A DNA stretch of 64,000 bases from Diploptera punctata (GCA_030220185.1 JASPKZ010008348.1:992001-1056000); one strand, 5' to 3'; shown: positions 52,501-63,725, numbered from the stretch's first letter. The notes: generated by a model not told the origin, from the letters alone. Numbers and translations are program-made.

Positions 52501-55500
52501 TTTATCTCAATCTCTTGCACCAGTCAGCTTAGTGACTCTGAAAACTATGGTTTTGACTTTATTGTTTGTCTATTTCGACATTCTATTTCACTTTCCTTCT
52601 CACCACCCCTTGGAGTTAGGGGTAGAACTTGGATTTAACTGGCCTCAGAAGTGGTACTTTGACCTCAGTGACCACAAAAACTCTGGATTTCACATTAAAA
52701 ATAGTCTCTTATGTTTATTTATGTGTGTCTCCACCTAGCACCATGATGGGTGTGCTAGAGATCAAATTTGGGCATACATTTTATTGACACTATAAACTCT
52801 CACCTTAGCAACTCCAAAATATGTGAATTAGATATTAGTCATGGAAATTTTAGGCATATTACTTGTCAACACTTCTCACACTTTAGGGGTTCTAGGAATC
52901 AAATATGAACCAACATGATGTACATACTATCACTAATGAGCTGTGGCATTCCTGGAAACAATGGATTAAACACCAATATTAGTCATTTTGGACTTATTAT
53001 TTTTCATTTCTCTCACTCCTTTATGTGTACTTGGTTGTATGTGATATCAGAACTGTAACAAATCAGTTTAGTGACTGTGAACACTGTGGATTTGATTTTA
53101 TACTAATCTAAGGTCATTGTTATCACCTTTATATTTCTCTGCTTCTCATCCTATTATCACCCATAAGAGTGTTAGTGATCAAACTTGCCCTTCAGTGTCA
53201 TTGGCATAGTAAGTGATCAGCATAGAGACTCTGAAAACTAGGGATTTGATGATAATCTTGGTGACGTTTTTGAATTTAGTTTTTTTTTTACCCATTCTCA
53301 CCCTCTTCCCGTTGGTGTGCTTGTGGCCAAATTAGGGCTTAAATGTGAGGAAAATTATCACAAATTAGTTTGATCATAAATATCATGCTTTAGACACTGA
53401 TGTTGGTCATTTTTTTAATTTTTTTATACCTTGTAATCCCCTTAGGGGTAATAGGATCGAACGTGGGTCTTAATGGCATTGTGACTGATGCACAGTCTGC
53501 TTAGCAAACTTCAAAACTTCTTCTTGTAATCTTCTTGTAAGCCCATGTTTCCCTTAACAGAGATTTAGGCGCTCTCCCCCTATCAGGGAAGAATTTCAAC
53601 CATTCTAATTTAGTTACACTTGTTTTCGTATAGATGTCATTTGAGTGGTCAGCGTTCCGCCTCATACTGACATCTGGGAAACCAAGATAGTACGGGAAAA
53701 TTTGGTAAATTTTGCTTAGTGGCTTTTTCATTCAGGCTTAAGGATCTTTTACGAGCCTGAAAATCTTCAGACTCGGGACCCACGCCTTAAAGACCCTCCC
53801 GGAGGACTTGCTCCTTGGATTTTTCCATCGTAAAAAATCCATCGACCCCGGCCGGGTTTGAACCCGCGACCCTCGGGACCAGGGGCAAGGAGCATAACCA
53901 CTAGTCCATCGCTTCAAAACTACGGTTATAAAAGTAGTCTTGGTCATTTTTGATATCACAATGTTCACCCTCTTTTCTCCCCTTCACCCCTTGTGATGGT
54001 AGGTTCAATCTTTGACATAAATTTCGTATTGGCTCTTATTGGTCAGCTTAACAATCTGAAAACTACAAATTCGGCACTATTGTCGATCACTTTGATATAT
54101 ATATATATATATTTTGTAATTTTTCTTTTCCTCATATGGGTGGTAAGGTCAGTCTTTGGCTTAATCTGAACTGGACTAGTTCAGCTTAGAAAACTTGAAA
54201 ACTGTGGATTCGATACTAATCTGAATCCTCTTTGAAATTTTATTTGTCATCCTTCTTCACCCCCTTGCTCCTTTTGGAGTGCTTGTGATGAAATTTGTGT
54301 TTAAATGTCTTTGGGACTGTCCCTGAATACTATGAATTCGATATTAGTATTGGTAATTTTTTATATTTGTGGATTTTGCATCTCTCATTACCCTCATAGG
54401 AGTGCTAGGTGTCTTTTACCCTCACAGATCCTTTTCCACATTGTAAGTTTTACTGATTTTGGATAAAGTTATTCCAGGTGTTAAGGGTTCTACTGGATCA
54501 TAAGTAGGCAGTCAATATTTCCTCATCAACACCCCCTCTCAACCCCTTGGGGTATGCTACCCTTTAAAGGAAGTTTTCCAGATTCTAATAACATATATAC
54601 CAAATTTTGTTGAAATTATTCCAAGGTTATTCTGGTACATACATTCGTTATATATATATTATTTTGAATATTTCATATATATATATATATATATAGATTC
54701 TTTTATAAAATATTCAAAATAAAAAATAGAAAGTGGCGATTGTTATGACCAAGATCACATAAAATGACCAGGTTTTTAAAAGCAATTTGAATTGTAGTCT
54801 TCTGTGTGGAAGCATATGTTGTACATTATTATACTGCCAATATTCAGTCCCTTGTGATATTATGCTACTGTTCCACCTCTAGCAACATCACATTCACCAG
54901 TGCGTAGATTGCGTAGATATATACAGTTATCGACAGAGCGCCCTATATATATTCGATGGAGGACAACAGCAATAAGAGAAGTTATAATACATTTCATATT
55001 ATGACTTATCATCCTCATAGACTATGTGCTGTCACATGAAAGTATAAATGAATAGTTTGTGCTCTTTATTCAGTCTTCATGAAGATAGTAACGACAATGG
55101 GGTTAGATTAGTCACCTATGCCTGATAAAAGAATCTTATTTTTAAGAGCACAAAATTTCAGCATAAGGATATTCGTAAATACATCTGGTCATCTCCAGAT
55201 GGCAATACTCAGAACCAGATAGATAATGTATTGGTGGACAAACAGTGGCACAGTAGCATCATCGATATTAGATTAGTTAGAGGGAAATACTTCAATTCTG
55301 ATCCTTTTCTGGTCAGGGTGAAAATCAGACAATGGCTATCGCTTATGAGTGGAATAAACTCTAAAGATGATTCTGAAAAATTTGAATTTAAAAACTTGAA
55401 GAATGATGAAGTGCGGCAAGAATACCAATTCAAAATTGATAATAGATTTTAAGTAATTGAATCTTCAGATCACAATGTGGCAAGCGAATAAGAAACTGAT

Positions 55501-58500
55501 ACAAATAAAGAATTGTAGGCTATAAGAGATACTATTAAATTGTCAGCATCAGAAAGAATTGATTATTTAAAAGCAGGCAAAACAAGAAATGCTTTGAAGA
55601 GGAATGTGCCGACATTGTAAAGAAAAGAAATGAAAGCTAGCAAAAATGAAATGGTTACACGACCAAATAAGGTAACTTTAGAACAATTGGGTAGTATTAG
55701 ACGGGAAACCACTTACTAAACGGTAAAAAGAGCGGGAATACTTGAGAGAGAAGATTAATGATCTTGAAACGAATGCAAAAAATAGGAACATTAGATAATT
55801 ATATCAGGGAATTAGAATAGAGAAGAAAGGTTTACAGGCTAGAACAAACATAATTCAGAATGAAAATGGGGATATGATTACAGATTCCAGGAGTATATTA
55901 AATAGATCGAAAAGTTACTTTTTAATCAGCTATTAAATATAGATACAGAACAGGATATTGAAGAGGGTAACTTACAGACAGCAAAAATGCTTGTCACAGA
56001 GCCAAGTGCATTAGAGGTTGAAATGACGATTTAAAAATTTAAAATGTATAAATCATCAGGTTCAGATGAAATCCGAGGAGAACCGATAAAATCAGGGGGA
56101 GAAAAATTGAGACAGGATACGTCGGTTGCTTAGTATGATTGGGGAAAAATAAGTTCTATCAGATGAATGGAAATAATCAATTACACACAACAACAAATTT
56201 GAACTTTTTGTCGCTCGCAAAAATGAAAATGGGTGATTTTAGTCAATTGGCATGCGCTGATTTCGAATTTGAAGTCCGTTTTTCTCTATCACCTTACAGT
56301 TTTTTGCGAGGACGTGTTGAATTTTTTTTTCGTTATATTTCGCATATTATTGCTTATCTGCACTTAGTTTCATTTTTTTTGCAATCATATTGCTAGAAGC
56401 AAATGATCCATGTAAAATAAAATCATATAAGATCCAAAAAGTTAAAATATTTTCTTCTAAGGATAAATAAGTAGTTACGTTACAACATATGATTAAATTG
56501 TAACAAAATTTCACCTTTCAAAACTTTTTCCTGGATGACTTCCACCGATAAGATGGCTCCGTAACGTCTGTGATAAGTTGTCAGGAGTAATCAGCAAGCA
56601 TGTTGGTTACTGATTTTCCTTTGTAACGCCTTTCCATTTCTAAAATGTCGTGGTGGAACCTTTCGCCGTGTTCATCACTGACGTCACCCAAGTTCGGTGG
56701 AAAATATCCAAGTGTGAGTGCAGAAACTGTGTATCATGGGGCATATTGCATCCCATTAATTTGTAAGCCCTCGAGAATTCTTCCACTAAGTCTCTATAGT
56801 TTTCTCTTTATAGTTTCCCAGAAAATTCACGCATACTGACTTGAATGAAGTCAAGCCAGGCATTTTTCTCAACTGGAGTGAGAGTCCTCTCGAATACAGC
56901 ATCATCAAGGAGATTGCGTATTTGAGGACCTATAAAAATGCCTTATTTTAGTTTAACCTCACTCAACCTTCGAAATGTCGCCCATAATTATTGGAAAGCC
57001 CTGCCTGATTTGTCTATCGCCTTCATGAAGTTCTTCATCAACCCCGGTTTTATATGTAATGGTGACAAAAATATTTTAGTTGCGTCAACAAGCGGCGGGG
57101 TTTTCACACTTTTTTGTCCTATTGAAGTTTCTCTTGATGGCCACTCTCTAATTTCATAATGATTATGCTTATCACGACTATTCAATTCACACATGAAACA
57201 GCAACATTTTGTGAATCTTGGCAGTATCCCCCTTACCATGCCTATTACTTTTAGATCTGCATAAATCTGCCAACCATGTTCTACATAATTCAAATCCTTA
57301 AGAAGTGTTCTCACACTGTTGTATGTTTGTTTCATAGTAATGGAGTAGGCAACTGCACAGACAGATATACATACCTGTAATGCAAAAGAACGGCCTTTAA
57401 ACTCAATTTCGACGAGTCTATAAAGAGACGCCATTCTTGAGGATTATGTTCTCTTCCCAATACAACCATTAGCCCATTAATATCATTGCAGTAAACCAAC
57501 TATTCGTTTTCTGTGAAGAGTGGCGACAGATTTAATTCCCGTTTTCTGTAAGTGATTTTTGTGCCTGGTTGTAAAAGGTTCCTTTGCTGGAAGTCGAGAT
57601 GATAAAATCTCTGCCAATTGTCTATTTAGTTTCAAGTCCCTTACAATATCATTTAATTTAGCTTGTGATATCAAATGTAGTTCCCGAGATACATTGCAAT
57701 CAGTATCACATAGGGATGGTCCATTATCAGTAGATTGCAACAATTACAGGGACAACTCATTACTTTCAACTTCGTACAAAATTCTAACAAATATATTAGT
57801 AAGTAAGCGGATTTACTTCTTATATTGACAACATTCTATGATGTCATCAATGTGGATTTAGAAGAAACAGGTCTACAACAGATCATATTTTTAGTATAAG
57901 ACAAATTTTAGAAAAGAAATGGTAATATAATGGTACTGTGCATCAACTATAAGTAGACTTCAAAAAAGGCATATGACAGAGAAGTTATATATTATATAGT
58001 ATCCTGCTGGAGTTCGGAATTCCTAAAAAGTTAGTTAGAAGTAAACGAATGTGTCTAAATGTTACAAAGAGTAGGGTGCGTGTAGGCAAACAGTTTTTGG
58101 ATACTTTTGAAATCCACAATGGATTGAAGCAAGGAGATTCACTATCTCCTCTACTATTAAATTTTGTACTAGAGCATGCCATTAAATCTTTACAGGATGA
58201 AGAAAGCCTACAACTCAATGGTATTAATAAGCAGTTAGTTTTGCTGATGATGTAGTGCTATTGGGCGACATCGAGAGACACCTGAGGCCAACACACACAC
58301 ACACTATTGAGTAACACTAAGCAATTGAGACTGGAAGTGAATATCAACAAAACTAAATATATGGTCACACATAGAAATACATTATATAATGGATATGAAC
58401 AAGTGAGGGAAATTTTGAGGAAGTGGCTGAATTCAAATACCTACGAATAATAATCGCAAGTAGGAATGAGATGCATAAAGACATTAAACATAGGCTCAAT

Positions 58501-59768
58501 TCTGGAAATGCGTGCTCTTATACATTGCAGGGAGTCTTGACGTCCCAACTCCTTTGAAAAAACCTTAAATTGAAACTATATAAAACTATTATTCTACCAG
58601 TTATATTATATGAATGCGAAACATGGACTCTTACTTTGAGAGAGGAAAAAAGATTACGATACGAGTATTTGAGAATAATGTTCTTAGGAACATTTTTGGG
58701 CAATAAAAGATGACCAGACAGGTGAATGGAGAAGAATACTTAACAGTTAAGTATATGACCTTTATAGGAAGCCAGATAAAATAAGAACAGTTAAATCTCA
58801 TAGACTGTGAGGGCAGGCATGTGGCACGAAGGGGAATGAAAAATGTGCATAGAAGCTTCTTCTAGGAAAACCAGAGGGAAAACACCCAGTTGATAGACAA
58901 AGAATGAGGTGGAAGAATAACATTAACTATGATTTGAGGGAAGTAGATTTTACAGGGAATGACTGGAAAACATTAGCTCAGGATAGATATGTATGGAGAG
59001 CTTATGTCGCCGTGGCCATGAACCTAAGTGTTTGATAGTTCCAGTGAATTAGTAGTTATTATTTGAGGTTTAGCTTTATTGTTAAGAAGTGGACAAATGC
59101 CTCGGTCACCATTTACCATTTGACACAACTACCAACCATTAATACTGATATGAGTACCAACTTGCACTTCAAATTTACACACAAATAATCAGTTATACAA
59201 GGATTGGATAAAAAATAGTAACATTACGTCACACATTATATAGTCTCTGATAACAGTCCTCTGCAACTTCAAGTTTGAGCCACACACATTGTTCCAGTTT
59301 AGAAAACATGTGATTAAAGAGTATCTATAGTTGAAGATACTACATATGACATGACTGTTGTCCACGCTGTTGTTGACAGTGTTCATACTACTTTTTATCA
59401 AACCAATTAGCACTTCTAAACATAGACCATGAGATCCCTTTCTCAAAATATAAGATTAAAAGATTCTAGGCTATGTGACTGTGATCTATAACTAGCGAAT
59501 CTTTTAATATTATGATTACAGGCCGTGAAAGCCTGCATTCCTTTCTCAAACTCAAAATGTTTGAAGTTTCTCTAAAATGCCTGTAAATATTGCATATGAA
59601 TTTTGGAATACTCTCTGTAGAATCCTGGATTAGGTATCTTAATATAGTATTGTGATTTTCATCTTGCAGGATGTGAAAGAGGAAATAAAATCAGAAGAAG
59701 GAGAACAAACTGAGTATGTTAATATGAAACAGGAGACATTTCCACCTTCAGAGGAAGCTGAACCCAAG
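49589..59768 (+). CDS. Zinc-finger-type gene 2, two 5' exons (partial; continues past the window)
   Basis: Exon A is 49589-49665 (acceptor TATTCTCAG, donor GTAAGT). Its 'NCQFAVE' corresponds to 'SCQFTMD' of gene 1, but the ATG position is ATT here; the in-frame ATG at 49648 ('MDIGPL') is the likely start. Exon B is 59670-59768 (acceptor ATCTTGCAG, donor GTAATT) and encodes 'DVKEEIKSEEGEQTEYVNMK' and then 'QETFPPSEEAEPK', matching gene 1 exon 2. Both exons end in phase 0. The 10-kb intron holds a mariner, a piggyBac, a tandem array, a SINE and an RTE. The finger exon is not in the window. The exons are short, so the call rests on splice signals plus similarity to gene 1. Confidence 0.6.
49710..51904 (+). 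mobile_element. Mariner-like element split by a piggyBac-like insertion
   Basis: The end CAGGGTTCCTACAAATG (49710-49726) is matched in inverse by 'CATTTGTGGGAACCCTTT' (about 51888-51904), flanked by TA. The transposase starts at ATG 49889 and reads through the DNA-binding region ('HFRTRYDEDPPSGLSVRKWY', 'RKSSGRPAVSEATVDQIRET'), frameshifts near 50270, continues to 'SIVFSDECTFHLSGKVNKHN' (first catalytic D, about 50340) and is cut at 50472. It resumes at 51470 with 'YLDMLQQWLLPQLQQE' and 'FEQDGAPPHFHNKVRLELN' (second D), then 'WPPRSPD' before another frameshift. It is inactive. It lies 45 bases past the splice donor of gene 2 exon A. Confidence 0.8.
50476..51465 (+). mobile_element. piggyBac-like element, 990 bp, TTAA target duplication
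   Basis: TTAA at 50472-50475 and 51466-51469 flanks ends CCTTTTGTACGCC and GGCGGTCAAAAGG, inverted with 10 of 13 positions matching. The interior frame at about 50845-50998 encodes 'REFIVSVLSEDDSNSSSNSF' and ends at TAG, an acidic serine-rich N-terminus as in piggyBac transposases; the catalytic core is absent. It is GC-richer at the left end. Two tRNA-like B-box scraps occur at about 51113-51123 and 51250-51262. Confidence 0.8.
51905..52489. other. No gene recognised
   Basis: A weak inverted repeat lies around 51975-52075 ('GAACTGGGTTTTAAACC' against 'GGTTTAAAATTTTTGTTGA'). No coding sequence is seen. Confidence 0.35.
52490..54445. repeat. Degenerate tandem array, ~138-bp unit, about 11 copies
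   Basis: The phrase TTAGTGACTCTGAAAACT-ATGGATTTGA or its variants recurs at about 52531, 52668, 52806, 52945, 53070, 53225, 53368, 53500, 54048, 54185 and 54315. Once the SINE (53519-53911) is removed the spacing is roughly 125-155 bases. Each unit then has a GGTCATTTTT-like block, a 'CTCACCCCTT' block and 'GTGCTAG.GATCAAA'. Units differ from each other strongly, so this is an old minisatellite. It lies in the large intron of gene 2. Confidence 0.7.
53519..53911 (-). mobile_element. tRNA-derived SINE, family T2, copy 3 (full length)
   Basis: In reverse the head reads GCGATGGACTAGTGGTTA (A box) and GCGGGTTCAAACCCGG (B box), then 'GGTCGATGGATTTTTTACGA'. It ends after 'GTAACTAAATTAGAATGGTT' in a repeated GATTACAAGAA-like tail. 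The 10-bp target duplication CTTCAAAACT is at 53509-53518 and 53912-53921, splitting a unit of the tandem array. At 393 bp it defines the family. Confidence 0.8.
54446..55074. other. AT microsatellites and unassigned sequence
   Basis: (AT)n runs lie at about 54653-54660 and 54677-54696; TTATTTTGAATATTT and its inverse flank the second run (about 54658-54722). Another AT run is inside the array at about 54087-54110. 54530-54560 has one more 'CCCCTTGGGG' phrase, so the tandem array may extend here in eroded form. Confidence 0.4.
55075..56175 (+). mobile_element. RTE-like LINE (family R), endonuclease and connector, 5' half
   Basis: It starts 5'-truncated in the endonuclease ('SNDNGVRLVTYA' region), then 'YIWSSPDGNTQNQIDNVLVD' (about 55170-55235) and 'HSSIIDIRLVRGKYFNSDPF', the QID and DSDH-like end of the APE endonuclease (H lost here: NSDP). 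It continues through the decayed connector to 'GKNKFYQMNGNN' at about 56170, corresponding to the WEKE..P.EWK of the family. It is cut there by a 1.56-kb insertion and resumes at 57730. Confidence 0.75.
56176..57745 (-). pseudogene. Decayed gene of a dispersed arthropod family, inserted in the RTE
   Basis: The minus-strand order is 'CNVSRELHLISQAKLNDIVR' (57690), 'YCNDINGLMVVLGREHNPQE' (57460), 'DLKVIGMVRG' and 'TKCCCFMCELNSRDKHNHYE' (about 57200), 'PLVDATKIFLSPLHIKPGLM' (57090-57030), 'IRNLLDDAVFERTLTPVEKN' (56920), 'YKLMGCNMPHDTQFLHSHLD' (56740) and 'SDEHGERFHHDI' split by a frameshift (about 56670). I recall proteins of this layout (LKVIALLLG / CCFLCEWDSR / PLHIKLGLMK / SDEHGERFHQDI) as repeated, unnamed proteins in insect genomes, probably encoded by a transposon. 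At least five frameshifts or stops are present. No introns are seen. Function is unknown. Confidence 0.65.
57730..59060 (+). mobile_element. RTE-like LINE (family R), reverse transcriptase and 3' end
   Basis: It resumes with 'DCNNYRDNSLLSTSYKILTN', then 'VGKQFLDTFEIHNGLKQGDS' and 'LSPLLLNFVLEHAIKSLQDE' (58080-58210), a broken YADD region (near 58245), 'EVNINKTKYMVTHRN', thumb remnants and the tail 'RMRWKNNINYDLREVDF' with 'LAQDRYVWRAY' at about 59000. Many frameshifts. Together with 55075-56175 it forms one element of about 2.4 kb. Confidence 0.8.
59061..59669. other. Intron sequence with a Penelope terminal scrap
   Basis: 59509-59540 ('ATTATGATTACAGGCCGTGA' and 'AAGCCTGCATTC') is the inverted outer end of the terminal repeat at 41056-41090, with one mismatch. 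The rest shows no gene or repeat. Confidence 0.55.
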
Positions 59769-60136
59769 GTAATTGTACAGTTGAATTAATTGAATTGTAC
59801 TTTGAACTTGTAACAGCTACAACAGGAGTCACTAAATTTCATTGGATGACCTATATAAATGTTGCTTCTCATATATGGAGTGATGGCAGTCAGCAACAAC
59901 TGCCCAGAATTTATAATTGATTCTAGATAACATTTCACTATTAACAGTAAAAAAAAAGTAATACAGGAACTTTAAATTCAACTGATTCCTCACAAGTCAA
60001 ATTATTGGTCTGATTTTGCTGCTTTGCAGAATTTATCTTTATATTGATAGTTTAATCATACATATCCAGTATCATAGTGAGGAAACAAGCATAGACCTGT
60101 ATGTTGAAGAGCAGAAATGTTATGTGGGGTGATGTT

Positions 60137-60167
<31 letters not shown>

Positions 60168-60426
60168 ATTTACTTGTATATATAACAATTAACATACTGG
60201 TGATTTTTAACTAGATTTTCAAGCATTATTATGACATATCAAACTCGCATGATGCTACATGGAAGTAGAAATATAACAGTGGACTGTATTGTTTGAGGTT
60301 TGGTATCATGCTGGCTACCCCTACTCTGTAAAAAACATACTATGCTATCAAATCCAAAGCATCAGATTAAATCTGATGGATGAATTGTTGGCAACTTCGA
60401 AAGAAGGACAACAATTTATAGATTGA
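59769..60426. other. Downstream intron of gene 2; (TA)n run
   Basis: A TA run of about 13 units lies at 60136-60164. No exon is recognised after the donor at 59769. Confidence 0.4.
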
Positions 60427-61505
60427 CACATAATAATAATAATAATAATAATAATGCTTTATTTTAGCTGGCAGAGTTAAGGCCATAAGGCCTTCTCTTC
60501 CACTCAACCAGCGAATAGTAAAATTATACAAACAATTACATACATATTACAATTTTAAGATATTAAAATACAGACTAAACAAAATACAAAGATGATGTGA
60601 TCTAGTACTAGCTAATACTAAGAAAAACATAGAATATAATAAAATTTTAAATTATGTAAAATAAAGTAAGTAGCTTCCTAGATGACTATTAATGGAATGC
60701 TCTATATAGTTGTTATGCAGTTAATGTTTTCATTGTGTCGAACTTAAGATATCAGTTAATTTGGATTTAAATAATGATAGCGATTGACAGTCCCTGACGT
60801 GACTGGGAAGTGAGTTCCATGCTCTAGTCATAGATATTGTGTAAGATTCAGAGTATAGACAGGTCCTGTGTTGTGGTATCAAAAGTAAAGAAGAGTCTTG
60901 TGATCTTGTTCCTAAATTGTGATGAGCCGATAAATTTTGAAAACGTGTTGTTAAATAACTTGGTAAATATGTGTGCAGAATTTGGAATAGTAAGGTATGT
61001 GAATGTAAAGTTCTTCTGTCATTTAGGCATAGCCATTATAAGGCCTGAAATGAAGGAGACACGTGGTCATAACGACAGAGATTGAAGATAAATCGAATGC
61101 ACGCATTATGAGCATGCTGTAGTCTGTCAGATAGATCAGTGGTCAGATTAGTCAGTAATATGTCTCAGTAGTCGAAGTGTGGCATTATAAGAGTCTGTAC
61201 AAGTATTTGTTTTAATTTTGTAGGAAGGAAGTTTTTAAAACTATTTAGGGAGTGAAGAATTGAGAACACTTTCTTGCAGGTATTATTCACCTGGTCTAGG
61301 TGTTGGTTCATGTAAATACCCAGATTTTTTACTACTGAGCTGTAGGGGATGTTTTTGTCATTTAGGAGAATGGTAGGGATATTTTCGTAATTTATAATGC
61401 TTTGGATTCGCCGATGTCCTATAATTATGCACTGTGTCTTGTCAGCATTTAGATTAAGTCCATGTTTCTTCGACCATTGGGAAATTGAGTTTAGGTCACA
61501 TGGAT
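60427..61505 (-). mobile_element. Jockey/CR1-like LINE, 3' third, copy 2
   Basis: In reverse from 61505: 'DLNSISQWSKKHGLNLNADK', 'TQCIIIGHRRIQSIINYENI', 'SSVVKNLGIYMNQHLDQVNN', 'CKKVFSILHSLNSFKNFLPT', 'QTLIMPHFDY' and 'DRLQHAHNACIRFIF', the region after the YADD of the same superfamily as 27715-29913. It ends with the shared 3' block 'GGTTGAGTGGAAGAGAAGGC' and an (ATT)n tail at about 60430-60455. The last 640 bases are nearly identical to 25110-25740. It is 5'-truncated. Confidence 0.8.
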
Positions 61506-61514
61506 CATCCTAAC

Positions 61515-63725
61515 ACTATATAAACCAGGATCACAAAGAATGAAGATAGAACATCTGAAACAATGTAATGCACATATAACAGCAATACAGGAAATAAGGT
61601 GGCTAGGTGAAGGAGTTATGAGAAGATAGAAAGCACAATTTTTTATAGCTGTAATAAACAGCATCACCAATTGGTTACTGGATATATGGTAAATGCTAAA
61701 GTATGGTTTCGAAATGAACGAACGATAGAATATGTATGCTAAGAATCAGAGGACAATTTTTTAACCTTTGCCTAATTAAAGCCCATGGCCCAAGTGAAGA
61801 GAAGTGCAATAATGGAACAGACACTTTTTCATTATTTTCGAGAAAAGGCTCTTATGCGAGGAATTATATTAAAATTGTGCTATATGATTTGAACACACAA
61901 TTTGGAAAAGAAAGTATATATCAACCTACTAAAGGAAACATAGTCTCCATAATGTCAGGTAAAAATTAATACATTTTGGAGCATAAGGAGGAATGTTTAT
62001 TGGAACCATGTGTATTATCTCAGAGATATTCATAGAAGCATGTGGGAAGACCCAGATGGAGAAACTGTTAATCAGACCAATCACATCCTTATACGAGATA
62101 AAAAATGAATTAAATTTAATGGATATCAGTTACTTCAGAGGAGTTAGTATTGACTCAGATCATTGTATAGTTATATTTATTATTCGTCATAGAATATCTG
62201 GTTATAAAAGAAGAAATACACATCAAGATAAATTCAAAGAAACCATAAAACTAAACATTTGATGGATTAAAACATGAGAACTTCAAAATGACACAAACAC
62301 AAAAAAAGAAAAATAAAACGGAAAGATTATAGAACTAGGAAGGAAGAAAGAACAGATAATAATATAACAATATATGAACAGTGAAAATTAAATTAAAACA
62401 ATAATTATTAAAACAGCCGAGATCGTGCTAGGGACAAGCGACAAAACAAAAATAAATAACTGGTTTGATGAGGAAAGTCAATTAGTGACACGGGAGAAGA
62501 AGAAAACCTGCTCAACAATGCGACAAAGAGGATCCTTAAGAAAATCTAAAGAAGAATTTAGAACTAGAAGAAGATTGTGCACACAATAAACAAAAGAGCA
62601 TATTGCAACCAATACTTGAAAGACTTAAAAGGTTTTAAAATCACTAATAACAATATATATTTTAAAAAAATTGATAATTCAAATAGGAAAAGTTTTAAAC
62701 TTTTAAACATATAATAACTATGTGTAAGAGCAATTAATGAATTACTGTAAGTGGAAAAAATGAAATTTTGAAATGATTGGTTGAACATTTTACTTTCAAA
62801 TATTAATTCCAATATACTCTAGGACAATAAAAAAAAATTGTCAAGGGTATGATGATTTCAATAATAATAGTAATAATAATAAGTTACTGAAAAAGAGGTC
62901 AGAGATAATTGCATCTCTTCTAACATGAAAAATAATAAAGGATCTGGAGTGGATGGAATCCAATCAAAACTTCTCAAGAGTGGAACGAATGAATTAATGC
63001 AAGTGATTTATGAACTGATTGAGGTCATTTGGTTGAATGAAGCAATCTGTGATAATTTGGAGAATAAGAGTCATCTGCCCATTACACAAAAATCAGACAG
63101 AAATATCTACAATAAAACAGAGGCATAACATTATTAAGTACTACTTATAAGATTTTTTTCCTAAAGTGTTATACAACAGGCTATTACCATATTAAGAATA
63201 TGTCATAGTGATCTATCATGTTGGCTTCAGAATAGGTAATTGATATCTGAGTATATTTATATTCTCAGACAAATCATTGAAAAAAACATATGAACAAAGT
63301 ATTAAGACCCATTAACTATTTTTTGATATTTCATCGGCATATGATACCTTGTATAGAACTAGTCTTCACAATGTGAAGATGGAGTTGAAAATTCCTATGA
63401 AACTAGTGAGACTAATTAAAGCTTGCATGAATGACTGCCAATGTCATATAAAACTGCATTCTGTTCTATTCTAATATTTTGAAATAACGAATGGACTAAG
63501 ACAAGCTGATCCAGTAGCCTGTGTTTTATTTAATATTGCTCTAGAGAAAGTTATAAGAGATTCTGATTTACAAACTAGAAGAACAATAGTCTGTAAATCA
63601 ACTCAAACTATGCTGATGATGTAGACATAATAGATAGATCAGAGGATGATATCTTGAGAACCTATTTGGCTAAGATAATGGTTTGAAAATGAATGTTAAA
63701 ACCGAATATATGATTACACTAGTTA
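61515..63725 (+). mobile_element. RTE-like LINE (family E), endonuclease to mid-reverse transcriptase
   Basis: The endonuclease begins 'TLYKPGSQRMKIEHLKQCNA' and 'HITAIQEIRWLGEGVMRR' (about 61515-61625), then 'RIRGQFFNLCLIKAHGPSEE' (61740-61800), 'IKIVLYDLNTQFGKE' and 'VSIDSDHCIV' (about 62150, the SDH of APE endonucleases). The reverse transcriptase starts at 'MKNNKGSGVDGIQSKLLKSG' (62925), with 'LRQIIEKNI', a decayed motif A ('IFDISSAYDT' region, about 63325), 'NGLRQADPVACVLFNIALEK' and 'YADDVDIIDRSEDD' (about 63610). It stops at 'TEYMITLVN' near 63725 without thumb or tail. Frameshifts are numerous. Its sequence is distinct from family R. Confidence 0.75.

Noticed and set aside
52490..54445. 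Tandem array as a CRISPR-like or protein-repeat array
   Set aside because: Units have no constant repeat with variable spacers and no open frame; the setting is eukaryotic intron DNA.
54650..54725. Inverted repeat around the AT run as a transposon
   Set aside because: The arms are only about 15 bases of AT-rich sequence, which can arise by chance or from slippage.
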